Shown one piece after another: positions 25,811 through 34,431 of a DNA stretch of 64,000 nt. Location: NCBI RefSeq assembly GCF_039696035.1, contig NZ_CP155567.1, forward strand, positions 1,476,001 to 1,540,000, read 5' to 3'. Made by a program: the position numbers and the translations under genes. The stretch is from Microbulbifer sp. SAOS-129_SWC (GTDB taxonomy: Bacteria > Pseudomonadota > Gammaproteobacteria > Pseudomonadales > Cellvibrionaceae). The notes beneath the pieces are model-generated. The model did not search any database. It saw only the letters and a list, made by a program, of their open reading frames with translations, and had not been told where the DNA came from. Every line of letters begins with the position of its first letter. Position 1 is the stretch's first letter.

Positions 25811-28105
25811 ATGCGAATTAGTCTTAAGAATCCCGCAAATATTGTGTTAACCAGTTGTATTTCTGCTATGGCTGCTTTCCCTGTCGGCGTATGCGCGCAG
25901 GACAAGGGAAAAGACAAGTCCGATACTCGCGCACTGGAAGAGGTTACAGTGACGGCCCGGAAGCGCGCCGAATCGATGCAGGATGTTCCGGTTAGCATCA
26001 CCGCGGTTTCCGCACAGCTCGAAGATCCCTCAGTGCAGAGCCTTCAGGACGTTCAGAATTATGTGCCCAACGTTTCCATTGACCAGATCCCTGGAAATAA
26101 CGGTGCGTCTATTTCGATTCGCGGTATCAGCTTCCAGGAAACCGACAAGAGTCTGGATCCGCCGGTTGGCGTAATCCTCGACGGTGTCTATATCGGCGTC
26201 GCAGCCGGAGAACTGCTGAATAACTTCGACCTCGAACGAGTGGAAGTCCTGAGGGGGCCGCAGGGGACCCTGTTCGGGAAAAACACCATTGCCGGTGCGA
26301 TCAATGTGATTCGCACCGCGCCGACCCGTGAATTTGGCGCAAAGGTGAAGGTTGGTGGTGGGTCGTGGAATCGGCGTGAAGTCAATGCCGTAGTCAATAC
26401 GCCGCTGGGTAACAACGGTGGCTTGAAGATTTATGGCAACAAGCTGGCGCACGATGGATATATCAAGGATCGTCTGATTGGGGATGATCTGGGTGATGTT
26501 GATTACCGCCAATTGGGGGCAACAGCTGTATATGACCCGACGGAGCAACTATCGGTATCGCTCACTGCCGAACGTATCAAGGACAACTCCGAAGTAGGTG
26601 CCTGGTCTAATTTTAATCGCACCACAGATTCTATGGCCTGCTGGTCGACCTTGAATCAGCCGTTCCTGCCGTCGGCGATTTCACCAGATGTACCCTATGG
26701 ATCCGGCTGTATGGAATTTGATGACCAAAGCGGTCCCGGCAAAAGTTCCGTTAATGCCCCGAATACATCTGAGGTGACGAATGACTATGCCAACTTGACG
26801 ATGGAGCTTGGCTTGGGAAGTTGGCAGCTCACGTCAATAACCGGCTATGTGAAGCGCGAGGAGCAGTTCCGTCTTGAATATGATGCCTCGCGGGTACCGT
26901 TTGTCACGGTGCTCGGTGCGCATGACTACTCACAGTTCAGCCAGGAGCTGCGTGCCGATGGGAATCTCACCGAATCGGTAAATCTCACCACGGGTCTCTA
27001 CTACTGGAAGTCGGATTACTGGCAGACGCAAACTTCCTACGACATGTGGTATTACTTTGGAATCGGTTTTGGCCCGGAAGGCGGTTTCAATCCAGGAGAT
27101 ATTTCCCAGGGGCTGACGGGCGATGGGGATAACACGGCTTACGCGTTATTCGCCAGTCTCGATTGGCAGATTACCGATAAATTGCTGTTGAATGCGGGGG
27201 GACGCTTTACCAGAGAACACAAGACATTCAATGGCGGCAGTGGTCCTTTCACCTATGTTCCGATGAACGTTGATATTGTGCCTGCAGGTCCAATTGTCCA
27301 TTTGAAGGATAATTGGCAGGAATTTTCTCCAAAGATAGCCCTTCAGTATGAGCTGGCCGAGGATGTGATGGTGTTCGGATCGTTCGCCAGTGGTTTCAAG
27401 AGTGGCGGATTTTTCGCGCGTACACAGGACGTGTACGGAATGCAGTCATATGATCCTGAGTATGTTGACACCGTGGAAATGGGCCTCAAAAGTGAATGGC
27501 TCAATAATCGTCTGAGGCTGAACGCTACTGCCTTCGCCAGTAAATATACCGATAAGCAAGAAGACGTCATCGTTCCGGATTCTACCGGATCGGTAAGTAC
27601 TGTAGTGCGGAATGCGGCGGATGTGGGAATCAAAGGACTTGAGTTGGAGCTGATGGCTTCCATCACTAATGATCTCAGCCTGTCTGCGAATTTGGGACTT
27701 CTCGATACGGGATACGATAAGTTCTTTGCGGACATTACCGGTGATGGAATTGCCACCGATAACTCCGGCTTGGTAATACGGAATGCACCGGAAAAAACGT
27801 TTGGCCTGGGACTGGATTACGTTCGGGATATTGGTTTTGCCGAGTTATCGCTCAACTACAATTATCGTTGGAGAGACAAGTACCAGACGATCTTTGGGAA
27901 TGATCCCCTGGGGCAGGTAGATTCCACGGCTTTTCATAATGTCAGTATCAGTGTGGGCTTTAATGATAAATACGAGCTGAGCGTGTATGGCAGGAACCTG
28001 ACTGATGAGCGTTATGCGCGAGTTATCCTGATCCCGCCTGTTGCAAATTTTGGTCAGTATACCCCGCCGCGTAATTACGGTATTGGCTTTACCGTGGAAT
28101 TCTAA
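25811..28105 (+). CDS. TonB-dependent outer-membrane receptor 2
   Basis: 764 residues. Signal peptide (MRISLKNPANIVLTSC... GVCA), TonB box LEEVTVTARKRAESMQD, plug with QGTLFGKNTIAGAINVIRT, barrel ending in GIGFTVEF. It is similar to receptor 1 throughout (for example DLERVEVLRGPQGTLFGKNT in this copy and DLERVEILRGPQGTLFGKNT in copy 1), so a tandem duplication is likely. ATG 25811 follows GGAGATTAAA. No operator copy was found upstream, and a hairpin separates it from receptor 1, so it may have its own promoter. Ligand unknown. Confidence 0.93.
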   Translation: MRISLKNPANIVLTSCISAMAAFPVGVCAQDKGKDKSDTRALEEVTVTARKRAESMQDVPVSITAVSAQLEDPSVQSLQDVQNYVPNVSIDQIPGNNGASISIRGISFQETDKSLDPPVGVILDGVYIGVAAGELLNNFDLERVEVLRGPQGTLFGKNTIAGAINVIRTAPTREFGAKVKVGGGSWNRREVNAVVNTPLGNNGGLKIYGNKLAHDGYIKDRLIGDDLGDVDYRQLGATAVYDPTEQLSVSLTAERIKDNSEVGAWSNFNRTTDSMACWSTLNQPFLPSAISPDVPYGSGCMEFDDQSGPGKSSVNAPNTSEVTNDYANLTMELGLGSWQLTSITGYVKREEQFRLEYDASRVPFVTVLGAHDYSQFSQELRADGNLTESVNLTTGLYYWKSDYWQTQTSYDMWYYFGIGFGPEGGFNPGDISQGLTGDGDNTAYALFASLDWQITDKLLLNAGGRFTREHKTFNGGSGPFTYVPMNVDIVPAGPIVHLKDNWQEFSPKIALQYELAEDVMVFGSFASGFKSGGFFARTQDVYGMQSYDPEYVDTVEMGLKSEWLNNRLRLNATAFASKYTDKQEDVIVPDSTGSVSTVVRNAADVGIKGLELELMASITNDLSLSANLGLLDTGYDKFFADITGDGIATDNSGLVIRNAPEKTFGLGLDYVRDIGFAELSLNYNYRWRDKYQTIFGNDPLGQVDSTAFHNVSISVGFNDKYELSVYGRNLTDERYARVILIPPVANFGQYTPPRNYGIGFTVEF

Positions 28106-28244
28106 TGGGAATTTTCGCTCTCCGGGTTGTAAGGGGATATTTTGGTAGTTACCGCCATTCACTTGGCGGCATATATGAGCAGCACGACATGGAATGTCAA
28201 GGTAGAAAGCAATAATAAACTCAATGCTTAATAGGAATAGTGCG

Positions 28245-30836
28245 ATGGTAAGTTCAACCAGAGGAGTTTTACTGTTATTTGCAGTGATTTTAACCGCAAC
28301 CGCAGTTCAGGCAGACCCTTTACCGGGTTATCAGTCTTTCAATGGCATCACTAATGACGTGGGGCCGGATCTGGCGACGGTCATAGAATACGATGCGACC
28401 AAGGCAGCCTGTGATCAATATCAGACAGATCTGGATCAGTACCTGGCGGATAACGATGCCGTGCTCAGCCAGCTCGATGATAATGAAGTGAGTATGGCGG
28501 TACTGTCCGACCAGGAGCAGTATATTGTTGATAACTTTGTCAATAACTACGATGAGGCAAAGCTGTTGCAGTGCGGCAAGTACCTGTTCTTCTACGGGAC
28601 TTTCGATACTACCGGCCCGCCAAAGTCGATGATGAATTTTATGCTCAGGAACTTCGAGGGCTACTTCGGCCCGGGTTTCGCCAATTTTGGTATGTATCCC
28701 GACCCGAATCCAGTTGCCACGATTCCACCATCTCCCTTTGACCCGAGCGTCGGACCCAAGCAGCTGCCGGTGGGCATCGCCGACAGCAGTGGTGTGTTTG
28801 GCAGCTCTGTGCCGGTGTATGCATTCACCTGTGCTGCCTGTCACTTTAAAAAGATGGGCGATGGCAACTACGCCGTCGGCGTAGGCAATACCGATTTTGA
28901 TTACTCGCGCATGGTCTCTGTGCAGGGGCAGCTGCCAATGCAGTTTTTGTTCCAGGCCCCAAATCTGGCTGGCTATCCGGATGAGACGGCTGAGCAGATT
29001 CTCGCCGGCACAGTGCTGCCCGGGGTACAGCAGGAACTGAATTATCCGGTGGTTATGGCGCGTTACTTCCAGCCCGGCGGTATCCCCGAATTCCTTGCCG
29101 TGAACCAGGAACTGGAGGCCGGTTCTACCCAGGAGGATCGCGACCGGATTTCTGCAACCCTGTTACAGCAGGCGCAGGGCTGGACAGCCTGGAGCGGGGT
29201 GTTGGATTTTATGGTGCCGCCGATGCAAGACGACGGAGCCTTTACCATTACCCGCATTCTCGATTTGTCCAATATCGTGACCGATGAAAATGTTCAGAAG
29301 CAGTATGGTTTCAAGTACAAGTCCGGTCTGGGTTGGCACGGCGGTTCGTTTGACCTGATTAATTTCGTCCGCTCGGTCATCACTCTTACCCCAAGCGATA
29401 TTGATAATCCAGAATCGCGTGCTGAATATAATTACTGGGTAAACGAATATCGGTTTATGCCACTGGTCCGCTACCTGGAAACATTCGATGAGCCGAATTT
29501 ACCGAACGACCGCGTGTTTGATATGGCGGCTGCTAAGCGCGGCGAAGCGATCTTCGATGACGATTGCAGTAGTTGCCACAACGGCCCGTCCGGGGAAACC
29601 AGCAGACCTTATGCTCACGCCGAGGTGAATGTCGAGCGCGGGAACCAGGCCTTTATGAACCTGTACTGGGATAGTTCCCTGTTTGGTGGCATAGGTGGCT
29701 TCGAGACCAATGTTACTGCACTTCGCGAGCGCTTCCCGGCCGGTGAAACCGGTATCTATACCATGGCACTCAAGTCACCGCGGCTGGCGTCCCTGTGGGA
29801 TAACGAGCGACTGCTGCATAACGGTTCCGCCTGGGGGTTGGAGGAGCTGCTGACCTGCACCAGCGGCCGGGCCAGCCATGCGGATCTTACCGAGCTGGTG
29901 AACCTGAAGCAGCGCATCGACTACTCGGATCCGACCAGTCCACCGGTTCCGTTGGAAGCCCTCACCAATACCCAGTTCTCCAATCAGGGCCACCAGTTCG
30001 GCTGTGAATATTCGTCTGACCAGAAGGCCGACCTGATTGATTTCGTTCAGACTTTTGCCACCAGTAGAAATGTGGGTAATCGCTATAATGGCCAGTGGGA
30101 CTCTGCTTGTGAGGCTGCACCCGGTCCGGCTGGCAAGTACATGCTGAATAGTATCTCGATCACCAAGGGCAAGCGGATGGAGTTGCTAGTCAAGTTCTAT
30201 TCGGATGCCGCTTGTCAGGTGCTAGATACCTCGGTGGTCAACAACCCGCGGACGATCCATTCCTGGGCAATGGAAGTGGGGGACTCCTTCGTCAACTCCC
30301 GTGGTTACCTGTCCCACAACGTGACCTATACCAAGCCAGATGGCAGCACCGACGAGGATGTCATTGCGATCGAAGGGGATGAACTGGCCACCGCAACCGA
30401 GGGGGACCCGGTGCCGCGCGGCCTGTTCGTCAAGGCCAGGACGGATTATCCCGGCTTGAACGGTGACTGGTTGAATGATCAGTGTAGCGCCGACAACACT
30501 CGTGGGATGGTGGTTATCTGGGATGGAGTCCGCGTCAACAAAACCGTGAGCTACAACGCTCCGGGTTGCACTGGTGGTGTCAGCAGTGTGGTGAATGATG
30601 ATGCCTGGACTTTTTCCGATCCTCTGTGGATGCCGGTGATTTCACCGGTAGATTCGGCACCCAAGTACAATATGCAGATGGTCATGAATAGTCAGGTGGA
30701 CGGCAGTGGTTTGACGCAGTATGTCAATGTCACCGATACCACGTTAAGCACCGCATCGGATAATAACTTTGCGGCCAGTAATCGCGTCGATAGTGAACAT
30801 TACACCCGGATCTACAATATCAAGTCTGCGAAATAG
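28245..30836 (+). CDS. Secreted dihaem cytochrome c of the CCP/RoxA-like superfamily
   Basis: 863 residues, far longer than bacterial cytochrome c peroxidases (about 330) and longer than RoxA-type rubber oxygenases (about 680). A signal peptide (MVSSTRGVLLLFAVILTATA) is followed by two haem-binding CxxCH motifs, CAACH at residues 196-200 and CSSCH at 441-445. Between and after them are segments such as LKSPRLASLWDNERLLHNGS, typical of the dihaem peroxidase/MauG/RoxA fold. About 250 C-terminal residues resemble nothing I recognise. Start at ATG 28245 (TAGGAAT upstream) rather than 28224. It follows TonB receptor 2 and ends at a strong terminator. An extracytoplasmic oxidation of a large hydrophobic substrate is plausible but unproven. 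Confidence 0.8.
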   Translation: MVSSTRGVLLLFAVILTATAVQADPLPGYQSFNGITNDVGPDLATVIEYDATKAACDQYQTDLDQYLADNDAVLSQLDDNEVSMAVLSDQEQYIVDNFVNNYDEAKLLQCGKYLFFYGTFDTTGPPKSMMNFMLRNFEGYFGPGFANFGMYPDPNPVATIPPSPFDPSVGPKQLPVGIADSSGVFGSSVPVYAFTCAACHFKKMGDGNYAVGVGNTDFDYSRMVSVQGQLPMQFLFQAPNLAGYPDETAEQILAGTVLPGVQQELNYPVVMARYFQPGGIPEFLAVNQELEAGSTQEDRDRISATLLQQAQGWTAWSGVLDFMVPPMQDDGAFTITRILDLSNIVTDENVQKQYGFKYKSGLGWHGGSFDLINFVRSVITLTPSDIDNPESRAEYNYWVNEYRFMPLVRYLETFDEPNLPNDRVFDMAAAKRGEAIFDDDCSSCHNGPSGETSRPYAHAEVNVERGNQAFMNLYWDSSLFGGIGGFETNVTALRERFPAGETGIYTMALKSPRLASLWDNERLLHNGSAWGLEELLTCTSGRASHADLTELVNLKQRIDYSDPTSPPVPLEALTNTQFSNQGHQFGCEYSSDQKADLIDFVQTFATSRNVGNRYNGQWDSACEAAPGPAGKYMLNSISITKGKRMELLVKFYSDAACQVLDTSVVNNPRTIHSWAMEVGDSFVNSRGYLSHNVTYTKPDGSTDEDVIAIEGDELATATEGDPVPRGLFVKARTDYPGLNGDWLNDQCSADNTRGMVVIWDGVRVNKTVSYNAPGCTGGVSSVVNDDAWTFSDPLWMPVISPVDSAPKYNMQMVMNSQVDGSGLTQYVNVTDTTLSTASDNNFAASNRVDSEHYTRIYNIKSAK

Positions 30837-30860
30837 GACAATTCCTGGTGGTGCTTGTTG

Positions 30861-30890
30861 TGGCGATGGGGTTACCCATCGCCATTTTTT
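30861..30890 (+). terminator. Rho-independent terminator
   Basis: TGGCGATGGG-GTTA-CCCATCGCCA followed by TTTTTT: a 10-bp stem, 4-base loop and T-run, 24 bp after the dihaem cytochrome gene. This is the clearest intrinsic terminator in the window and separates the cytochrome from the F420 operon. Confidence 0.92.
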
Positions 30891-31133
30891 CTTCAGGCAG
30901 GAAAAGTGGTTAAGAAGCCGGGCGAATTTGCGCTTTATGCCGCTGTCGCTTGTGTACCATTTAGCGTATTAATGTCAGGAGTAATCCGTTACTGGATGCC
31001 ATAATTAATGCGTGGGAATTCGGGATTGTTGGAAGTTGGTGTTTCCGGTCACCTCCGGGGTCATAAGTGTTTGCATAGGTGACAATGTCATAGTAGAAAG
31101 AATAGTGTTTTCACAATACATTCAGGATTGCGT

Positions 31134-31808
31134 ATGAGTGCGTTGAAACCCATCATTGGTGTTCTCGGGGGTACAGGTGGCCTCGGCACGGGATTAGCCA
31201 GCAGGTGGTTGCAAGCCGGTTACCAGGTCATCATCGGGTCCCGTTCTATCGATAAGGGAACAGCGGCTGTCGATAAATTAACAACCGTCATGGCAGAGCG
31301 TGGAAATAACGACATTTCTGTCAGCGCCTCGGATTACGCTGCGACTGCGCGTGAGGCTGATATTGTTGTCCTTACGGTTCCCTTTAGTCATCAGGCCAGT
31401 ACCTTGGCGGCGGTTCGGGAACAGTTGCAAGGGAAAACCCTGATCGATACCACCGTTCCCCTGGTACCACCAAAAGTCTCAAGGGTGCAATTGCCGCAGC
31501 AGGGGTCTGCCGGACAGATCGCCCAGGAGATCCTCGGTGAATCGGTCCATGTGGTTTCGGCTTTCCAGAATGTACCGGCGCCGCACCTTCAGGCAGAACA
31601 GAAAATGGATTGCGATGTGCTGGTTTGCGGCAATAGTAAGGAAGCGCGTTCCAGTGCCATCGAATTAGTGGCGGCAATCGGTATGCGGGGGCTTCATGCC
31701 GGGCCGATAGAGAATTCCGCTGCTGTGGAGGCAATGACTTCACTTTTGATTTTCGTTAACAAGCAACACGGTTGTCACGCCGGTATCCGGATTACCGGCA
31801 TCGAATAA
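31134..31808 (+). CDS. npdG: NADPH:F420 oxidoreductase
   Basis: 224 residues of the F420-dependent NADP reductase (Fno/NpdG) family. It has the N-terminal dinucleotide loop GVLGGTGGLGTGLASRW, a following SR pair that suits NADP phosphate, the VLTVPFSH segment, and the HVVSAFQNVPA region that lines the F420 site in this family. It transfers hydride between NADPH and F420, so it would supply F420H2 for reductases. ATG 31134 follows TTCAGGATTGCGT. It is the first gene of the cofactor operon, 26 bp before cofE. Presence in an operon with all biosynthesis genes makes the assignment firm. Confidence 0.88.
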   Translation: MSALKPIIGVLGGTGGLGTGLASRWLQAGYQVIIGSRSIDKGTAAVDKLTTVMAERGNNDISVSASDYAATAREADIVVLTVPFSHQASTLAAVREQLQGKTLIDTTVPLVPPKVSRVQLPQQGSAGQIAQEILGESVHVVSAFQNVPAPHLQAEQKMDCDVLVCGNSKEARSSAIELVAAIGMRGLHAGPIENSAAVEAMTSLLIFVNKQHGCHAGIRITGIE

Positions 31809-31834
31809 CCGATTTACACCAGGAAGTGATTTGT

Positions 31835-32605
31835 ATGGTGCAGCGTCTCGAGATGTATGCCCTGCCTGATTTTCCTATGGTAGAGCCGGGTGATGACCTG
31901 GTAGCGCAGATCGCGCAGTCTGTTGCAGGGGCGGGGCTGTCTTTGCGCGATAGCGATATCATTGTGGTTGCGCAGAAAATTGTTTCCAAAGCGGAGAACC
32001 GCTACGCCTATCTCAAGCAAGTCACCGTTAGCGCGGAGGCGAAAGTGCTCGCAGAGAGCGCTGCTAAAGACCCCCGCCTGGTACAGGTCATCCTCGATGA
32101 ATCCGTTGAGGTAATCAAGCACCGGCCCGGGGCCATCATCGTTGAGCACCGGCTCGGTTATGTCCATGCGAATGCCGGTATCGATCAATCCAATATCTCC
32201 TCTGATAGTCAAAACCCTCGGGTGCTTTTACTGCCCCGTGACCCGGATGCCAGTGCCGCGCGGTTGCGTGCCGGCCTGCACCGGGAAACTGGGGCAGAAG
32301 TCGCGTTTATCATCAACGATAGCGCGGGCCGGGCCTGGCGTAACGGCACACTGGGGTTCGCGATCGGCACCGCGGGGTTCGAGCCGGTTGCGGATTTGAT
32401 TGGACAAAAAGATCTTTTTGGTCGCACGCTGGAAGCGACGACAGTGGCGGTCGCCGATGAGCTGGCAGCCGGTGCTTCATTTTTGATGGGGCAGGCGGCC
32501 GAGGCCGCGCCGGTGGTATTGATACGCGGGGCGGGCCTACCCGTCGCAGAGGCCGGTTCCCGGAGTCTGTTGCGTTCACGAGAGCAGGACCTGTTCCGCT
32601 CCTAG
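31835..32605 (+). CDS. cofE: F420-0:gamma-glutamyl ligase
   Basis: 256 residues, the stand-alone ligase that adds L-glutamates to F420-0 using GTP. Family signatures include AQKIVSKAENRY near the N terminus, VHANAGIDQSNIS and NDSAGRAWRNGTLGFAIG. Actinobacterial FbiB is about 450 residues because of a fused C-terminal nitroreductase-like domain; that domain is absent here, so this protein is like archaeal CofE. ATG 31835 follows CAGGAAGTGATTTGT. It is flanked by npdG and cofD in the same direction. Polyglutamate chain length made by this enzyme cannot be predicted. Confidence 0.92.
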   Translation: MVQRLEMYALPDFPMVEPGDDLVAQIAQSVAGAGLSLRDSDIIVVAQKIVSKAENRYAYLKQVTVSAEAKVLAESAAKDPRLVQVILDESVEVIKHRPGAIIVEHRLGYVHANAGIDQSNISSDSQNPRVLLLPRDPDASAARLRAGLHRETGAEVAFIINDSAGRAWRNGTLGFAIGTAGFEPVADLIGQKDLFGRTLEATTVAVADELAAGASFLMGQAAEAAPVVLIRGAGLPVAEAGSRSLLRSREQDLFRS

Positions 32606-32675
32606 TGAATTTCCACTGGCTGCGAGGCTGCGCTTAAGCGGTGGTAGCGGGAACTGAAGGACATAGGAGCTTGGG

Positions 32676-33641
32676 GTGTTGGTTGCAGATAATAAGAAAG
32701 TACTGGCGCTTTGTGGTGGGGTAGGCGGTGCAAAACTGGCTCTGGGCTTCAAGCACAGTCTGCCTGCAGATCAGTTGACCGTGGTCGTGAATACCGGTGA
32801 CGACTTCGAGCATCTGGGACTGACGATTTGCCCCGACCTGGATACGGTAATGTATACCCTCGCGGGTCTGAACGACGCTGAAAGAGGCTGGGGGCTCGCG
32901 GGTGAGACCTGGAATGGACTTGCCGCACTGGAACGGCTGGGTGGCGACACCTGGTTCCAGCTGGGCGATCAGGACCTGGCGACGCACTTGATGCGGTCAC
33001 AATTGCTCGCGCAGGGATATTCCCTGTCCGCCGTAACCGGGCATTTGTGCCGGAAACTGGAAATAGACACACAAGTCCTGCCGATGTCGGATGATCCGGT
33101 GCGCACCCTGGTTGGCACTGAAGGGGGAGAGCTGGCCTTCCAGCACTATTTTGTCCGCGATCGCTGCAAGCCGGCAGTAACCGGGTTTCGCTTCGATGGG
33201 ATTGGGACGGCACAGCCACACCCCGAATTCCTGGAGCTGTTACAGGGGGATGCACTGGCAGCAATTGTGATTTGTCCCTCCAATCCCTTTGTCAGCGTTC
33301 AGCCAATCCTGGCGTTACCGGGCGTCCGTGATGCACTGCGGCAGTGCGGTGCACCGGTGGTGGCGGTCTCGCCAATTGTAGCGGGCCTCGCAATCAAGGG
33401 ACCTGCAGCCAAAATGATGGAGGACATGTCGATGCCAGTGAGTGCCGCAGCGGTTGCCGGATATTACGGGAGCCTGCTCGATGGATATATTCTCGATGAG
33501 GCCGACGCTCACCAGGCGGAAGAAATTGAAAGCCTCGGCATCAAGACGCTGGTAGTGCCAACAGTGATGCAGGGCCTGCAGGACAGGATTGACCTGGCCG
33601 AGAGCGCCGTGCAGTTCTCTCGATCGCTGGTTCACGAATGA
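32676..33641 (+). CDS. cofD: 2-phospho-L-lactate (FPL) transferase
   Basis: 321 residues of the CofD/FbiA family, which joins the 7,8-didemethyl-8-hydroxy-5-deazariboflavin (Fo) group to the guanylylated phospho-acid. Visible signatures: ALCGGVGGAKLALGF at the N terminus, VVNTGDDFEHLGLTICPD LDTVMYTLAG metal and phosphate region, and VICPSNPFVSVQPILALPG. The GTG start at 32676 has ATAGGAG six bases upstream. It lies between cofE and cofC. Like archaeal and actinobacterial homologues it should make F420-0 or its dehydro or 3-phosphoglycerate relative, depending on the substrate supplied by CofC. Confidence 0.93.
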   Translation: MLVADNKKVLALCGGVGGAKLALGFKHSLPADQLTVVVNTGDDFEHLGLTICPDLDTVMYTLAGLNDAERGWGLAGETWNGLAALERLGGDTWFQLGDQDLATHLMRSQLLAQGYSLSAVTGHLCRKLEIDTQVLPMSDDPVRTLVGTEGGELAFQHYFVRDRCKPAVTGFRFDGIGTAQPHPEFLELLQGDALAAIVICPSNPFVSVQPILALPGVRDALRQCGAPVVAVSPIVAGLAIKGPAAKMMEDMSMPVSAAAVAGYYGSLLDGYILDEADAHQAEEIESLGIKTLVVPTVMQGLQDRIDLAESAVQFSRSLVHE

Positions 33642-33665
33642 CTCTCCGGGGATATGGAGCCAATT

Positions 33666-34412
33666 ATGTGGGCATTATTACCATTAAAAGAATTTGCACA
33701 CGCTAAGCAGAGACTAGCCGGAATATTGAGCGCTGAGGAACGCGTTCAGCTGTTTGAGGCGATGGTAAAGGATGTCCTCTCTGTGTTGCGGCGGCACCCG
33801 GATATTGAGCGGACGCTGATTATCTCGGATGATCCATTGGCAAAAAAACTGGCTGCAGACTACGGCGCAGAGTTGCTGAGTGAAGCTGGCTTGCAGGTGA
33901 GCGGGCTGAATCCGGCGGTGCAGGCCGGGGTCGATGTATTGGCGAGGCGAGGCATCGATGATGTCATGGTGATCCACGGCGACATGCCACTGCTTACGCC
34001 CAATGAAATCACTCGCTTGCTGCAGGCGCATCGACAGCAGGGGGGGGCGATTGCGGGCCGTTCCGCGAGTCCTATGCTGACAATAATCCCCGACGAGCGC
34101 CGGGAGGGCACAAATTGCCTTGTCTGCACACCGGCGTCGACGTTGACCTATTGCTATGGCCGGCAGAGTTTTCTCGCCCATGCCACCCAGGCGAGTCGCA
34201 TCGGCCTGCCGCTGCAGGTGCTGCGCCTGCCGGGCCTGATGTGTGATATCGATACGCCCGTCGAACTGGTAAAGCTGGTGCAGCTGGCGTCCTCCAGCGT
34301 CGCTGTACATTCCTATGACTGTATCCATTCCATCGGGCTGGCCGGGCGATTGGGCCTGGCCACTTCGGAGCCCACCGCGCCGGTGGGCCTGCACTATCAC
34401 CGGGTAAGTTGA
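33666..34412 (+). CDS. cofC: Phospholactate/phosphoglycerate/phosphoenolpyruvate guanylyltransferase
   Basis: 248 residues of the CofC/FbiD family, which activates 2-phospho-L-lactate, phosphoenolpyruvate or 3-phosphoglycerate with GTP for F420 synthesis. It begins MWALLPLKEFAHAKQRLAG, the typical nucleotide-binding start; the ATG at 33666 has GGAG six bases before it, better than the ATG at 33654. Other blocks: VMVIHGDMPLLTPNEI and MLTIIPDERREGTNCL. Substrate choice is the main open point for the cofactor made here. The C-terminal tail (SYDCIHSIGLAGRLG) is longer than in many homologues. Confidence 0.88.
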   Translation: MWALLPLKEFAHAKQRLAGILSAEERVQLFEAMVKDVLSVLRRHPDIERTLIISDDPLAKKLAADYGAELLSEAGLQVSGLNPAVQAGVDVLARRGIDDVMVIHGDMPLLTPNEITRLLQAHRQQGGAIAGRSASPMLTIIPDERREGTNCLVCTPASTLTYCYGRQSFLAHATQASRIGLPLQVLRLPGLMCDIDTPVELVKLVQLASSSVAVHSYDCIHSIGLAGRLGLATSEPTAPVGLHYHRVS

Positions 34413-34431
34413 CCAGAGGCCGGATATAAAC

